Part shown: in pieces, positions 33,184-48,000 of the stretch
How positions within the stretch are numbered: the stretch's first letter is position 1
How the letters are laid out: each line of letters begins with the position of its first letter
Assembly (NCBI RefSeq): GCF_003576645.1
Contig: NC_044923.1
Coordinates: 4,930,636-4,994,635, forward strand
Source of the DNA: Ipomoea triloba
Lineage: Eukaryota; Streptophyta; Magnoliopsida; Solanales; Convolvulaceae
Direction: 5' to 3'
Length of the DNA stretch: 64,000 bases
Made by a program: the position numbers and the translations under genes
The notes under the pieces: generated by a model
Seen by the model: only the letters and a program-made list of their open reading frames with translations
Told to the model about the DNA's origin: nothing
Databases searched by the model: none

Positions 33184-35863
33184 TAATTTGTAACACCCCA
33201 GTTTTCACATCTTGGATTTATTACAAAATCCTAATAATACAATACATTGCGGAAGCGTCTAACCAGCAGAAAACTGGGTGGTACCGCCACACCTAGAGTG
33301 AATTCTATCACCTCTTTGACAAACTCCACTCTAAGTGCACAGGCTAAACTTACAACATTAACAACAATCCTTGTCTACATCAAAGAGTAGACCCCAACCC
33401 GCACTTCCATCCTATTTAGAGCTCATCGGCTACAGGGCTCCACACTAATCTGCAGCTGATAAGAACACATTGAAGTGCAGTTAGCGCGACGGCTAAGCAA
33501 GGAAATCCATTTGTCACTCAAAAGTAGACAAAGGTTTGAAAACATAATCATTTGGAAAATAGTATATCGTTCAGTGAATCAAAATTCACTCGTCTCGTAA
33601 GACAAAATCATTTCTTTCTCAAAGACGTTACAGAGTAACTCTTTACTCATTTTTAAAACTTCCTTAGTTTCATATAGTAAGAGTGAGGCCTACAACCTCG
33701 GGCCATGGCACTCCAGCCCTCCCGTAGGTTCCTCCCTTATCCCAACCCCGGGCCGTGGCACTCAAGCCTTCCCGTGGGCACCTCTCCTTATCCCAACATG
33801 ACGACATAACGGCGAATAGACTTCGCTCTAACAATATAATATAACGACCACTGGGCAAGGGCACTTAAAGCCACCCGTGGGTCAATCAAGGTCCTCCTCA
33901 ACTTACTTTAGAAACTACGGTTTTGAAAACATGATTCTTCCTTCAATTTTTCTTACTCAAATCATTTCTTTTGGACATATTTCACCAATGAGTCCAATAT
34001 TTGAAATCGGCTACCTCTTTAGCCCCTGAAGGATTTTCAAACATCATTTTCTCAAACAATAAGGTTTTGACAACCTTTATACCAAAATAGCATACGTCTT
34101 TCAACGTAAGTTTTCATAAACATTTTTGGATACACTTCATATGTCCATCTCACACTTTAAAACAACCAGCATCCTCAACTATCGTCCTCAACAACTTCCA
34201 CCATGATCAACACCATTAGATCATAACTTGAGGATATCGTACATCCAAACATATATAAATTCTAATAGGTAAGGTCATTGCCTAACCATAACCCAAAAAT
34301 CATGAGATTATCATTTAATCTCCATCATTAATCCACGTCCTTAGCATCACCTAATCACCATTAACTCACTAACTACCTCACAATTATCATTAACACATCC
34401 ATAATCATACTAAGCATTATTCAGAAAATTTCAGCTTGGCGCAGTCCGAAAGATTGAGCCGGTAAAAATAGTTCCCGAACTCTTTTTCACTTGAAATTTT
34501 TATGGTAGAACCCCAACTCATAGTACTTGATGTCCGTAAAACGTTTTGGTCATTTTGGCCCACGAATAAACACAGAAAATTCCATCTTTGCCCTTGGCAG
34601 TGTGCTGTCCGGAATTTTTCTCTCTCTGGACCAGTTTTGGAGAAAAATTCGAAAACCATACTTATACTACTCCGATCATTATGAAATTTTATATACGGGT
34701 TCTACACTTATAGAACTACATGTCTAAAAAAAATAGGATTAAAATACCTTACCAATATTTCCCAATAAATCTCGGAAGTTACTGCCAGAATCTACCCTGA
34801 TTTCCTTTCACTATTTTCACAAGTATAAGCCTATATGGACATAAATACAACATATACAAGCATATCCAAGCTATGAACATGTATACAAAAATATTCCCAA
34901 AGCTCCAAAAACACCATATTTCAACCAAAATCAATTATCCAAATTCAAGTGACTAATTCCAACTTAAGGGAATTCCTTACCTCGATGGAAGATTTTAAAA
35001 CCGAAGAAGTGCTAGATCTTTCCTTGGATTCAAAGTCCCCTACAACATCACCACAATAACAATATTTTTCATGCACTAAACATTAACACTTAAGTTCAAG
35101 CTTAAGTCTTAGGAGGGGTAGAATCCGAACAAAACCGAAGTTCTTACCTAGAGTAGAGTCCTTGGAGTTGAAGAATTGCCTAGGGTGTTCTTGGATCACA
35201 ATAGAAGACTAAGATAATTTCCCTTCTTCCTTCCCTAAGTGTGTATTTCGAAAATGGAGTGGAAGAGTGAGAGAGATGATCATGTGATTAGTGTAGATTT
35301 AGTTCTTGAAGATCAAGTAACAAGTGCAACTAGGCCATACCTCATAAATGTCACATTTAATGCCCAATCTTAGTCTTAGATTTGCCTTGCCACTTGTCAT
35401 CACCCCATGGTGTCCTTAGAAGATTTCAAATCTAATTGGCCAGTTTATGCTTAAATCAGATGAATGTTCGGAGGATTATAACTTAATTCGGGAAAATTCT
35501 AATACCAAAATTATCCTGAAAATATTCCCGTCGCAAATCACCAAGTTTGGGAATTTTTCGGTATTCCGCTAAATATAGGTACAGAGTTCGTAACAACTTA
35601 TCCCTTACAGTCCATTTGAAATTTTTCTTGAACTAACTAGAAATTCAGGCTTAATCGTATAATGCTTAAAAACCCAAATTCTAGAAAATTCGAACTGAAT
35701 CTATATCCTTAAAATTTTCTCGGTTCGTGACTGGTACGTAGGTTCGCAGCTTAATAACAACTATACTCACTTATAAAAATTCTTTTGAAATATCTGAAGA
35801 TCATAACTTAGGAATGTCAACGCCTTAAGATAATGTTAATAAAATACGGGGTATTACATAATT
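33184..35863. mobile_element. Solo LTR, probably Ty3/gypsy, 5-bp target-site duplication
   Basis: The LTR is 33189-35858 (2670 bp). It begins TGTAACACCCC and ends GGGGTATTACA, giving TG...CA ends with short inverted repeats. TAATT is duplicated at 33184-33188 and 35859-35863. There is no primer-binding site, polypurine tract or coding domain, so recombination between two LTRs has removed the interior. Ends of the TGTAAYACCCC type and LTRs of 2-4 kb are common in the Tekay/Del chromovirus lineage; that assignment is from memory and not proven. A unit of about 60 bp with CGGGCCRTGGCACTC and TTATCCCAAC is tandemly duplicated at about 33697-33798. Orientation is unresolved because both ends look alike. 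Confidence 0.85.
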
Positions 35864-35929
35864 ACATGTTAGTAACCTGTAATAACAGGTACATGTAAAT
35901 GTCACTTTTTCTTGAATAAAATGTGCCGA

Positions 35930-36775
35930 AAAGGCCATCGAACTTTACCTAACAAAATTAAATTTTCCCTCAAACTTTTTATAGTTGCAATTAGACACAT
36001 TAACATGTCAATTTAGTTCATCAAGGCATAATTACCCGTTAGTGACCTCTAATACCAGGTAAATATAAGTGTCACTTTTTTTTTTTGCATAAAAAGGGTC
36101 AAAATGGCCATCGAACTTTACCTAACAAAATTAAATTTTCCCTCAAACTTTTTATAGTTGCAATTAGACACATTAACATGTCAATTTAGTTCATCAAGGC
36201 ATAATTACCCGTTAGTGACCTCTAATACCAGGTAAATATAAGTGTCACTTTTTTTTTTTGCATAAAAAGGGTCAAAATGGCCATCGAACTTTACCTAACA
36301 AAATTAAATTTTCCCTCAAACTTTTTATAGTTGCAATTAGACACATTAACATGTCAATTTAGTTCATCAAGGCATAATTACCCGTTAGTGACCTCTAATA
36401 CCAGGTAAATATAAGTGTCACTTTTTTTTTTTGCATAAAAAGGGTCAAAATGGCCATCGAACTTTACCTAACAAAATTAAATTTTCCCTCAAACTTTTTA
36501 TAGTTGCAATTAGACACATTAACATGTCAATTTAGTTCATCAAGGCATAATTACCCGTTAGTGACCTCTAATACCAGGTAAATATAAGTGTCACTTTTTT
36601 TTTTTGCATAAAAAGGGTCAAAATGGCCATCGAACTTTACCTAACAAAATTAAATTTTCCCTCAAACTTTTTATAGTTGCAATTAGACACATTAACATGT
36701 CAATTTAGTTCATCAAGGCATAATTACCCGTTAGTGACCTCTAATAGAAGGTAAATGTAAGTGTCACTTTTTTTT
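35930..36775 (+). repeat. Recently amplified 173-bp satellite block
   Basis: Several consecutive monomers share the same diagnostic changes (CATAAAAAGGGTCAAAATGG, TTAAATTTTCCCTC, GACACATTAACATG, TAAATATAAGTGTC). The phrase CTAATACCAGG repeats at exact 173-bp steps (near 36051, 36224, 36397 and 36570). They look identical to each other, unlike neighbouring monomers, so this block spread very recently, next to the solo LTR. Confidence 0.92.
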
Positions 36776-38892
36776 TTTTTTGCATAAAAAGTGTCAAAAT
36801 GGCCATCGAACTTTACCTAACAAAATTAATTTTTCCCTCAAACTTTTTATTGTTGCAATTAGACACATTAACATGTCAATTTAGTTCATCATGGCATAAT
36901 TATCTGTTAGTGACCTATAATACCAGGTAAATTTAAATGTCATTTTTTCGTATAAAATGTGTCAAATAGGCTATCAACCTTTATTTGAAAAATGAATTAG
37001 ACCCTCAAACTTTTTAAAGTTGCAATTAAATACATAACAATGTCAATTTAGTTCATCCAGGAATAATTACCTATTAGTGACCTGTAATAACAGGTAAATA
37101 TAAATGTCACTTTTTTTGCATAATATGTGTCAAATAGGTTATCAACCTTTACCTAAAAATCAATTAGCACCTCAAAATTTTTAAAGTTGCAATTAGGTAC
37201 ATAAAAATGTCAATTTAGTTCATCAAGGTATAATTACATGTTATTGACCTGTAATAACAGGTAAATGTAAATGTCACTTTTTTTGCATAAAATGTGTCAA
37301 AAATGCTATCGAACTTTACCTGAAAAATTAATTAGGCCCCTAATACTTTTTAAAGTTGCAATTAGATACATAAACATGTCAATTAGTTTATCAAGGAATA
37401 ATTACCTGTTAGTAACCTGTAATAACAGGTAAATGTAAATTTCACTTTTTTTTTGCATGAAATGTGCAAAAAATGCCATCGAACTTTACCTGAAAAATTA
37501 ATTAGGCCCCTCAAACTTTTTAAATTTGGAAATAGATACATAAATATGTCAATTTAGTTCATCAAAGCATAATTATCCGTTAGTGACCTGTAATATCAGG
37601 TAAATGTAAATGTCACTTTTTTCGAATAAAATATGGAAAATAGGCTATCAGCCTTTACCTAAAAAATCAATTAGGCCCTGAATTTTGGTACATAAAAATG
37701 TCAACTTAGTTCATCAAAGATTAATTACCTGTTAGTGACCTGTAATAACAGGTAAATGTAAATGTCACTTTTTTTGCATGAAATGTGTCAAAAATGCCAT
37801 CGAACTTTACATGAAAAATTAATTAGGCCCCTCAAACTTTTTAAAGTTGCAATTAGATACATGAACATGTCAATTTAGTTCATCAAGGCATAATTACCCG
37901 TAAGTGACCTGTAATACCAGGTAAATGTAAATGTCACTTTTTTTCGCATAAAATGTGTCAAATAGGCTATCAACCTTTACCTGAAAAATCAATTAGGTCT
38001 TCAAACTTTTTAAAGTTGCAATTAAGTACATAAAAATATCAATTTAGTTCATCAAAAAATAATTACCTGTTAGTGAGCTGTAATAATAGGTAAATGTAAA
38101 TGTCACTTTTTTTTTTTGAATAAAATATGTCGAAAAGGCCATCGAACTTTACATAAAAAATTAATTAGGGCTTCAAACTTTTTAAACTTGCAAATAGATA
38201 CATAAAGATGTCAATTTAGTTCATCAAGGCATAATTATCCCTTAGTGACCTGTAATACCAAGTAAATGTAAATGTCACTTTTTTTCGAATAAAATGTGGC
38301 AAATTGGCTATCAGCCTTTACCTAAAAATCAATTAGGCCCTGAATTTAGGAATATAAAAATGTCAATTTAGTTCATCAAAGATTAATTACCTGTTAGTGA
38401 CCTGTAATAACAGGTAAATGTAAATGTCACTTTTTTCGCATAAAATGTGTCAAATAGGCTATCAACCTTTACCTGAAAAATCAATTAGGTCCTCAAACTT
38501 TTTAAAGTTGCAATTAAGTACATAAAAATATCAATTTAGTTCATCAAAAAATAATTACCTGTTAGTGGGCTGTAATAATAGGTAAATGTAAATGTCACTT
38601 TTTTTTTGAATAAAATATGTCGAAAAGGCCATCGAACTTTACATAAAAAATTAATTAGGGCCTCAAACTTTTTAAAGTTGCAATTAGATACATAAACATG
38701 TCAATTTAGTTCATCAAGGCATAATTACCCGTTAGTGACCTCTAATAGAAGGTAAATGTAAGTGTCACTTTTTTTTTTTTTTGCATAAAAAGTGTCAAAA
38801 TGGCCATCGAACTTTACCTAACAAAATTAATTTTTCCCTCAAACTTTTTATAGTTGCAATTAGACACATAAACATGTCAATTTAGTTCATCA

Positions 38893-39228
38893 TGGCATAA
38901 TTATCTGTTAGTGACCTATAATCCCAGTTAAATTTGAATGTCATTGTTTTCGCATAAAATGTGTCAAATAGGCTATCAACCTTTATTTGAAAAATGAATT
39001 AGTCCCTCAAACTTTTTAAAGTTGCAATTAGATACCTAAACATGTCAATTTAGTTCATCATGGCATAATTATCTGTTAGTGACCTATAATCCCAGTTAAA
39101 TTTGAATGTCATTGTTTTCGCATAAAATGTGTCAAATAGGCTATCAACCTTTATTTGAAAAATGAATTAGTCCCTCAAACTTTTTAAAGTTGCAATTAGA
39201 TACCTAAACATGTCAATTTAGTTCATCA
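38893..39228 (+). repeat. Exact 168-bp monomer duplication
   Basis: Two adjacent monomers starting TGGCATAATTATCTGTTAGT (38893 and 39061) share private variants AATCCCAGTTAAATTTGAAT, CATTGTTTTCGC and TTAGTCCCTC. They are the clearest single-monomer duplication in the array. Confidence 0.9.
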
Positions 39229-42200
39229 AGGCATAATTACCCGTTAGTGACCTCTAATAGAAGGTAAATGTAAGTGTCACTTTTTTTTTTTTTTTGCATA
39301 AAAAGTGTCAAAATGGCCATCGAACTTTACCTAACAAAATTAATTTTTCCCTCAAACTTTTTATAGTTGCAATTAGACACATAAACATGTCAATTTAGTT
39401 CATCATGGCATAATTATCTGTTAGTGACCTATAATACCAGTTAAATTTGAATGTCATTGTTTTCGCATAAAATGTGTCAAATAGGCTATCAACCTTTACC
39501 TGAAAAATGAATTAGACCCTCAAACTTTTTAAATTTGCAATTAAATACATAAAAATATCAATTTAGTTCATCTAGTAATAATTACGTGTTAGTGACCTGT
39601 AATAACAGGTAAATGTAAATGTCACTTTTCTGCATAAAATATGTTAGAAAGGCCATCGAACTTTATCTAAAAAATTAATTAGGCCCTGAAACTTTTTAAA
39701 GTTGCAATTAGGTACATAAAAATGTCAATTTAGTTCATCAAGGTATAATTACCTGTTAGTGACCTGTAATAACATTTAAATGTAAATGACACTTTTTATG
39801 CATAAAATGTGTCAAAAATGCCATCAAACTTTACCTGAAAAATTAATTAGGCCCTCAAACTTTTTAAAGTTGCAATTAGATACATAAAAATGTCAATTTA
39901 GTTTATCAAGGAATAATTACCCGTTAGTGACCCGTAATAACAGGTAAATGTAAATATAACTTTTTTTGCATAAAATGTGTCAACTAAGCTATCGACCTTT
40001 ACCTGAAAAATCAATTAGACCCTCGAACTTTTTAAACTTGCAATTAGATACATAAAATTGTCAATTTAGTTCATCCAGTAATAATTACCTGTTAGTGACC
40101 TGTAATAACAGGTAAATATAAATGTCACTTTTTTTGCGTAATATGTGTCAAATAGGCTATCAACCTTTACCTGAAAAATCAATTAGACCCTCAAACTTTT
40201 TAAGGTTGCAATTAGATACATAAAAATGTCAATTTAGTTAATCAATGAATAATTACCTGTTAGTGACCTGTAATAACAGGTAAATGTAAATGTCACTTTT
40301 TTTGCATAAAATGTGTCAAATAGTCTATCGACCTTTACCTGAAAAATCAATTAGATCCTCAAACTTTTTAAAGTTGCTATTAGGTACATAAAAATGTCAA
40401 TTTAGTTCATCAAGGAAAAATTACCTGTAAGTGACCTGTAATAACAGGTAATGTGAATGTTACTTTTTTTTTTTTGCATAAAATGAGTCAAATAAGCTAT
40501 CGACCTTTACCTGAAAAATCAATTAGACCCTCAAACTTTTTAAAGTTGCTGTTAGGAACATAAAAATGTCAATTCAGTTCATCAAGGAAAAATTACCTGT
40601 TAGTGACCTGTAATAACAGGTAAATGTAAATGTCACTTTTTTTTTTGGTATAAAATGTGTCAAAAACGCCATCGAACTTTACCTAAAAAATTAATTAGGC
40701 ACTCAAACTTTTTAATGTTGCAATTAGATACATAAAAATGTCAATTTATTTCATCAAGGCATAATTACGTATTAGTGACCTGTAATAGCAGCTAAATGTA
40801 AATGTCACTTTTTTTTTTTTTTTTTTTCATAAAATGTGTCAAAAAGACCATGAAACTTTACTTATTAGTGACCTGTAATAACAGGTAGATATAAATGTAA
40901 CTTTTTTTACATAATATGTGTCAAATAGGCTATCAACCTTTATATAAAAATCAATTAGGCTCTGAAACTTTTTAAAGTTGCAATTAGGTACATAAAAATG
41001 TCAATTTAGTTCATTAAGGAATAATTACGTATTAGTGACTTGTAATAGCAGGTAAATGTAAATGTCACTTTTTTTTTGGCATAAAATGTGTCAAAAAGGC
41101 AATAGAACTTTACCTAACAAATTTAATTTGTCCCTCAAACTTTTTATAGTTGTAATCAGAGACATAAACATGTCAATTTAGTTCATCAAGGCATAATTAT
41201 CTGTTAGTGACCTATAATACCAGATAAATTTAAATATCACTTTTTTCGCATAAAATATGTCAAATAGGCTATCAACCGTTACCTGAAAAAATTAATTAGA
41301 CCATCAAACTTTTTAAAGTTGCAATTAAATATATAAAAATGTCAATTTAGTTCATCCAAGAATAATTACCTGTTAGTGACCTGTAATAACAGGTAAATGT
41401 AAATGTCACTTTTTTGCATAAAATGTGTCAGAAAGGCCATCGAACTTTACCTAAAAAATTAATTAGGCCCTTAAACTTTTAAAGTTGCAATTAGGTACAT
41501 AAAAATGTCAATTTAGTTCATCAAGATATAATTACATGTTAGTGACCTGTAATAACAGGTAAATGTAAATGTCACTTTTTTTGCATAAAATGTGTCAAAA
41601 ATGCCATCTAACTTTGCCTGAAAAATTAATTAGGCCCCTAAAACTTTTTAAAGTTGCAATTAAATACTTAAAAATGTCAATTTAGTTCATCCAGGAATAA
41701 TTACCCGTTAGTGACCCGTAATAACAGGTAAATGTAAATGTCACTTTTTTTGGCATAAAATGTGTCAAATATGCTATCAAACTTTACCTGAAAAATCAAT
41801 TAGGTGTCAAATATGCTATCAAACTTTACCTGAAAAATCAATTAGGTCTTCAAACTTTTTAAATTTGATTTTAGGTACATAAAAATATCAATTTAGTTCA
41901 TCAAAAAATAATTACCTGTTAGTGAGCTGTAATAACAGGTAAATGTAAATGTCACTTTTTCTTGAATAAAATGTGTCGAAAAGGCCATCGAACTTTACAT
42001 AAAAAATTAATTAGGGCCTCAAACTTTTTAAAGTTGCAATTAGATACATAAACATGTCAATTTAGTTTATCAAGGCATAATTACCCTTTAGTGACCTGTA
42101 ATAACAGGTAAATGTAAATGTCACTTTTTTTGCATAAAATGTGTCAAATAAACCATCGACCTTTACCTGAAAAATCAATTAGACCCTCGAACTTTTTAAA

Positions 42201-44946
42201 CGTGCAATTAGATACATAAAAATGTCAATTTAGTTCATCAAGTAATAATTACCTGTTAGTGACCTGTAATAACAGGTAAATATAAATGTCACTTTTTTTG
42301 CATAATATGTGTCAAATAGGCTATCAACCTTTAACTGAAAAATCAATAAGGCCTGAAACTTTTTAAAGTTGCAATTAGATACATAAAAATGTCAATTTAG
42401 TTAATCAAGGAATAATTACCTGTTAGTGACCTGTAATAACAGGTAAATGTAAATGTCACTTTTGTTGCGTAAAATGTGTCAAAAAGGCCATCGAACTTTA
42501 CCTAAGAAATTAGTTATGCCCTCAAACTTTTTAAAGTTGCAATTAGGTACATAAAAATGTCAATTTAGTTCATCCAGGAATAATTACCTGTTAGTGACCC
42601 GTAATAACAGGTAAATGTAAATGTCACTTTTTTTTGCATAAAATGTGTCAAAAATGCCATCGAACTTTACCTGAAACATTAATTAGGTCCCCAAACTTTT
42701 TAAAGTTGAAATTAGATACATAAACATGTCAATTTTGTTAATCAAGGCATAAACATGTAAATGTCACTTTTTTCGCATGAAATGTGTTAAATAGGCTATC
42801 AACCTTTACCTGAAAAATCAATTAGGCCCTCAAACTTTTTAAAGTTGCAATTAGATACATAAAAATGCCAATTTAGTTCATCCAGGAATAATTACATGTT
42901 AATGACCTCTAATAACAGGTAAATGTAAATGTCACTTTTTTCGCATGAAATGTGTCAAATAGGCTATCAACAGTTACCTGAAAAATTAATTCGACACTCA
43001 AACTTTTTAAAGTGGTAATTAAATATATAAAAATGTCAATTTAGTTCATCTAGGAATAATTACCTATTAGTGACCTGTAATAACAGGTAAATGTAAATGT
43101 CACTTTTTTGCATAAAATGTGTCAGAAAGGCGATCGAACTTTACCTAAAAAACTAATTAGGCCGTCAAACTTTTAAAGTTGCAATTAAGTACATAAAAAT
43201 GTCAATTTAGTTCATCAAGGTATAATTACATGTTAGTGACGTGTAATAACAGGTAAATGTAAATGTCACTTTTTTTGCATAATGTGTGTCAAATAGGCTA
43301 TCAACCTTTACCTAACAAATAAATTAGGCTCTCAAACTTTTTAAAGTTGCAATTAGGTACATAAAAATGTCAATTTAGTTCATCAAGAAATAATTACCTG
43401 TTAGTGACCTGTAATAACAGGTAAATGTAAATGTCACTTTTTTTGCATAAAATGTGTCAAAAATGCCATCGAAATGTACCTGAAACATTAATTAGGCCCC
43501 TCAAACTTTTTAAGGTTTCATTTAGATACATAAACATGTCAATTTTGTTCATCAAGGCATAATTACTCGTTAGTGACCTGTAATACCAGGTAAATGTAAA
43601 TGTCAGTTTTTTCGTATAAAATGTGTCAAATAGGCTATCAACCTTTACCTGATAAATCAATTAGACCCTCAAACATTTATAGAGTTAATTAGATACATAA
43701 AAATGTCAATTTATTTCATCCAGGAATAATTACCTTTTAGTGACCCGTAATAACAGGTAAATGTAAATGTCACTTTTTTTCTTAAAATGTGTCAAAAATG
43801 CCATCCAACTTTACCTGAAACATTAACTGGCCACCCAAACTTTATAAAGTTGCAACTAGATACATAAACATGTCAATTTAGTTAATCAAGGCATAATTAA
43901 CCTTTGGTGACCTGTAATACCAGGTAAATGTAAATGTCACTTTTTTCGCATAAAATGTGTCAAATAGTCTATCGACCTTTACCTGAAAAATCAATTAGAC
44001 CCTCAAACTTTTTAAAGTTTCTATTAGGTACATAAAAATTTCAATTTAGTTCATCAAGGAAAAATTACCTGTTAGTGACCTGTAATAACAGGTAAATGTA
44101 AATGTCACTTTTTTGTTGCATAAAATGAGTCAAATAAGCTATCGACCTTTACCTGAAAAATCAATTAGGCCCTCAAACTTTTTAAAGTTGCAATTAGGTA
44201 TAGAAAAATGTCAATTTAGTTATCAAGGAATAATTACCTATTAGTAACCTATAATAACATGTAAATGTAAATATAATTTTTTTTTTGCATAAAATGTGTC
44301 AAAAATGCCGTTGAACTTTACCTGAAAAATTAATTAGGCCCCTCAAACTTTTTAAAGTTGCAATTAGATACATAAAAAATGTAAATTTAGTTTATCCAGG
44401 AATAATTACCTGTTAGTAACCCGTAATAACAGGTAAATGTAAAAGTCACTTTTCTTTGCGTAAAATGTGTCAAATAAGCTATCGACCATTACCTGAAAAA
44501 TCAATTAGACGCTCAAACTTTTTAAAGTTGCAATTAGATACATAAAAATGTCAATTAAGTTCATCCAGTAATAATTACCTGTTAGTGACCTGTAATAAAA
44601 GGTAAATATAAATGTCACTTTTTTTGCATAAAATGTGTCAAATAAGCTATAGACCTTTACCTGAAAAATCAATTAGACACTCAAACTTTTTAAAGTTGCA
44701 ATTAGATACATAAAAATGTCAATTATGTTCATCTAGTAATAATTACCTGTTAGTAACCTTTAATAACAGGTAAATGTAAATGTCATTTTTTTGCATAATG
44801 TGTGTAAAATAGGCTATCAATCTTTACCTAAAAAATAAATTAGGCCCTCAAACTTTTTAAAGTTGCAATTAGGTACATAAATATGTCAATTTAGTTCATC
44901 AAGGAATAATTACCTGTTAGTGACCTGTAATAACAGGTAAATGTAA

Positions 44947-45092
44947 ATGTCACTTTTTTTGCATAAAATGTGTCAAAAAGGCCATCTAACTTTACTTTTT
45001 TTGCATAAAATGTGTCAAAAAGGCCATCTAACTTTACCTAAAAAATTAAAAATGTGTCAAAAAGGCCATCTAACTTTACCTAAAAAATTAGT
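44947..45092 (+). repeat. Scrambled monomer with internal triplication (copy 1)
   Basis: The segment TTTTTTTGCATAAAATGTGT then CAAAAAGGCCATCTAACTTT is repeated directly, and a third partial copy follows an AAAAAATTAAAAATGTG junction. The identical rearrangement recurs at 48830-48975, which shows that the scar was copied as part of a larger block. The 81-codon frame across it is an artefact. Confidence 0.88.
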
Positions 45093-48000
45093 TAGGCCCT
45101 CAAACTTATTACAGTTGCAATTAGGTATAGAAAAATGTCAATTTAGTTCATCAATAAATAATTACATGTTAGTGACCAGTAATAACAAGTAAATGTAAAT
45201 ATCACTTTTTTTTTTTGCATAAAATGTGTCAAAAATGCAATCGAACTTTACCTGAAAAATTAATTAGGCCCTCAAACTTTTTAAAGTTGCAATTAGGTAT
45301 ATAAAAATGTCAATTTAGTTCATCCAGGAATAATTACCTGTTAGTAACCCGTAATAACACGTAAATGTAAAAGTTACTTTTTTTGCGTAAAATGTGTCAA
45401 ATAAGCTATCGACCATTACCTGAAAAATCAATTAGACACTCAAACTTTTTAAAGTTTCAATTAGATACATAAAAATGTCAATTAAGTTCATCCAGTAATA
45501 ATTACCTGTTAGTGACCTGTAATAATAGGTAAATATAAATGTCACTTTTTTTGCATAAAATGTGTCAAATAAGCTATCGACATTGACCTGAAAAATCAAT
45601 TAGATCTTCAAACTTTTTAAAATTGAAATTAGATACATAAAAATGTCAATTAAGTTCATCCAGTAATAATTACCTGTTAGTGACCTGTAATAATAGGTAA
45701 AATATAAACGTCACTTTTTTTGCATAATATGTGTTAAATAGGTTATTAACCGTTACCTGAAAAATCAATTAGGCCCTCAAACTTTTTAAAGTTACAATTA
45801 GGTACATAATAATGTCAATTTAGTTCATCAAGGAATAATTACCTGTTAGTGACCTGTAATACCAGGTAAATGTAAATGTTACTTTTTTTGGCATAAAATA
45901 GGTTAAAAAGGAAATCGAACTTTACTTACAAATTAATTAGACCCTCAAACATTTTAATGTTGCAATTAAGTAGACCCTCAAACATTTTATGCAAGTAAAT
46001 GTAAATATCACTTTTTTTTTGCATAAAATGTGTCAAAAATGCCATCGAACTTTACCTAAAAAATTAGTTAGGCCCTCAAACTTTTTAAAGTTGCAATTAG
46101 GTATATAAAAATGTCAATTTAGTTATGAAAAAACAATTACCTATTAGTGACCTGTAATAATACGTAAATGTAAATATCACTTTTTTTTTGCATAAAATGT
46201 GTAAAAAATGCAATCGAACTTTATTTGAAAAATTAATTAGGCCCCTCAAACTTTTTAAAGTTGCAATTAGATACATAAACATGCCAATTTAGTTCATCAA
46301 AACATAATTACCCGTTAGTGACCTGTAATATCAGGTAAATGTAAATGTCACTTTTTTTTCGCATAAAATGTGTCAAATAGGCTATCAACCTTTACCTGAA
46401 AAATCAATTAGGCCCTAAAACTATTTAAAGTTGCAATTAGGTACATAAAATGTCAATTTAGTTCATCCAGGAATAATTACCTGTTAGTAACCTGTAATAA
46501 CAGGTAATTGTAAATGTCACTTTTTTTAGCATAAAATAGGTTAAAAAGGAAATCAAACTTTACTTACAAATTAATTAGACCCTCAAACATTTTAATGTTG
46601 CAATTAAGTACATAGAAATGACAATTTATTTCTTCAAAGAATAATTACCTGTTAGTGACCTGTAATAACAGGTAAATGTAAATGTCACTTTTTTTGCATA
46701 AAATGTGTCAAACAAGCTATCGACCTTTACCTGAAAAATCAATTAGACCCTCAAACTTTTTAGAGTTGCAATTAGATACATAAAAATGTCAATTATGTTC
46801 ATCTAGTAATAATTACCAGTTAGTGACCTGTAATAACAGGTAAATGTAAATGTTACTATTTTTGCATAATGTGTGTCAACTAGGCTATCAACCTTTACCT
46901 AAAAAATAAATTAGGCCTTCAAACTTTTTAAAGTCGCAATTAGGTACATAAAAATGTCAATTTAGTTTATCAAGAAATAATTACCTGTTAGTGACCTGTA
47001 ATAACAGGTAAATGTAAATGTCACTTTTTTTGCATAAAATATGTCAAAAATGTCATCGAACTTTACCTGAAACATTAATTAGGCCCCCAAACTTTTTAAA
47101 GGCATAATTACCCTTCAGTGATCTGTAATACCAGGTAAATTTAAATGTCACTTTTTTCGCATAAAATGTGTCAAATAGGCTATCAACCTTTACCTGAACA
47201 TTCAATTAGGCCCTAAAACTTTTTAAAGTTGCAATTAGATATATAAAAATCTCAATTTAGTTCATCCGGGAATAATTACCTGTTAATAACCCGAAATAAC
47301 AGGTGAATGTAAATGTCACTTTTTTTTGCATAAAATGTGTCAAATAAGCTATCGACCTTTACCTGAAAAATCAATTAGACCCTCAAACTTTTCAAAGTTG
47401 CAATTAGGTACATAAAAATCTCAATTTAGTTCATCAAGGAATAATTACCTATTAATGACCCGAAATAACAGGTAAATGTAAATGTCACTTTTTTTTGCAT
47501 AAAATGTGTCAAATAAGCTATCGACCTTTACCTGAAAAATCAATTAGACCCTCAAACTTTTTAAAGTTGCAATTAGATACATAAAAATGTCAATTATGTT
47601 CATCCATGAATAACTATCTGTTTGCGACCTGTAATAACAAGTAAAGGTAAATGTGACTTTTTTTGCATCAAATGTGTCAAAAAGGCCATCTAACTTTACC
47701 TAAAAAATTAATTAGGCCCTCAAACTTTTTAATGTTGCAATTAGGTATAAAAAATGTCAATTTAGTTCATCAAAGAATAATTATCTGTTAGTGACCTGTA
47801 ATAACATGTAAGTGTAAATGTCACTTTTTTTGCATAAAATGTGTAAAAAATGCCATCGAACTTTAACTGAAAAATTAATTAGGCCCCTCAAAATTTTTAA
47901 AGCTGCAATTAGATACATAAAAATGTCAATTTAGTTTATCCAGGAATAATTACCTGTTAGTAATCCGTAATAACAGGTAAATGTAAAAGTCACTTTTTTT

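Noticed and set aside
34417..34727. Overlapping 60-80 codon frames on both strands in the solo LTR
   Set aside because: LTRs of this type are non-coding; no gag, protease or other domain is visible.
33189..35858. DNA transposon interpretation of the TGTAACACCCC/GGGGTATTACA ends
   Set aside because: The inverted match is only about 11 bp, while TG...CA ends plus a 5-bp TSD fit an LTR better.
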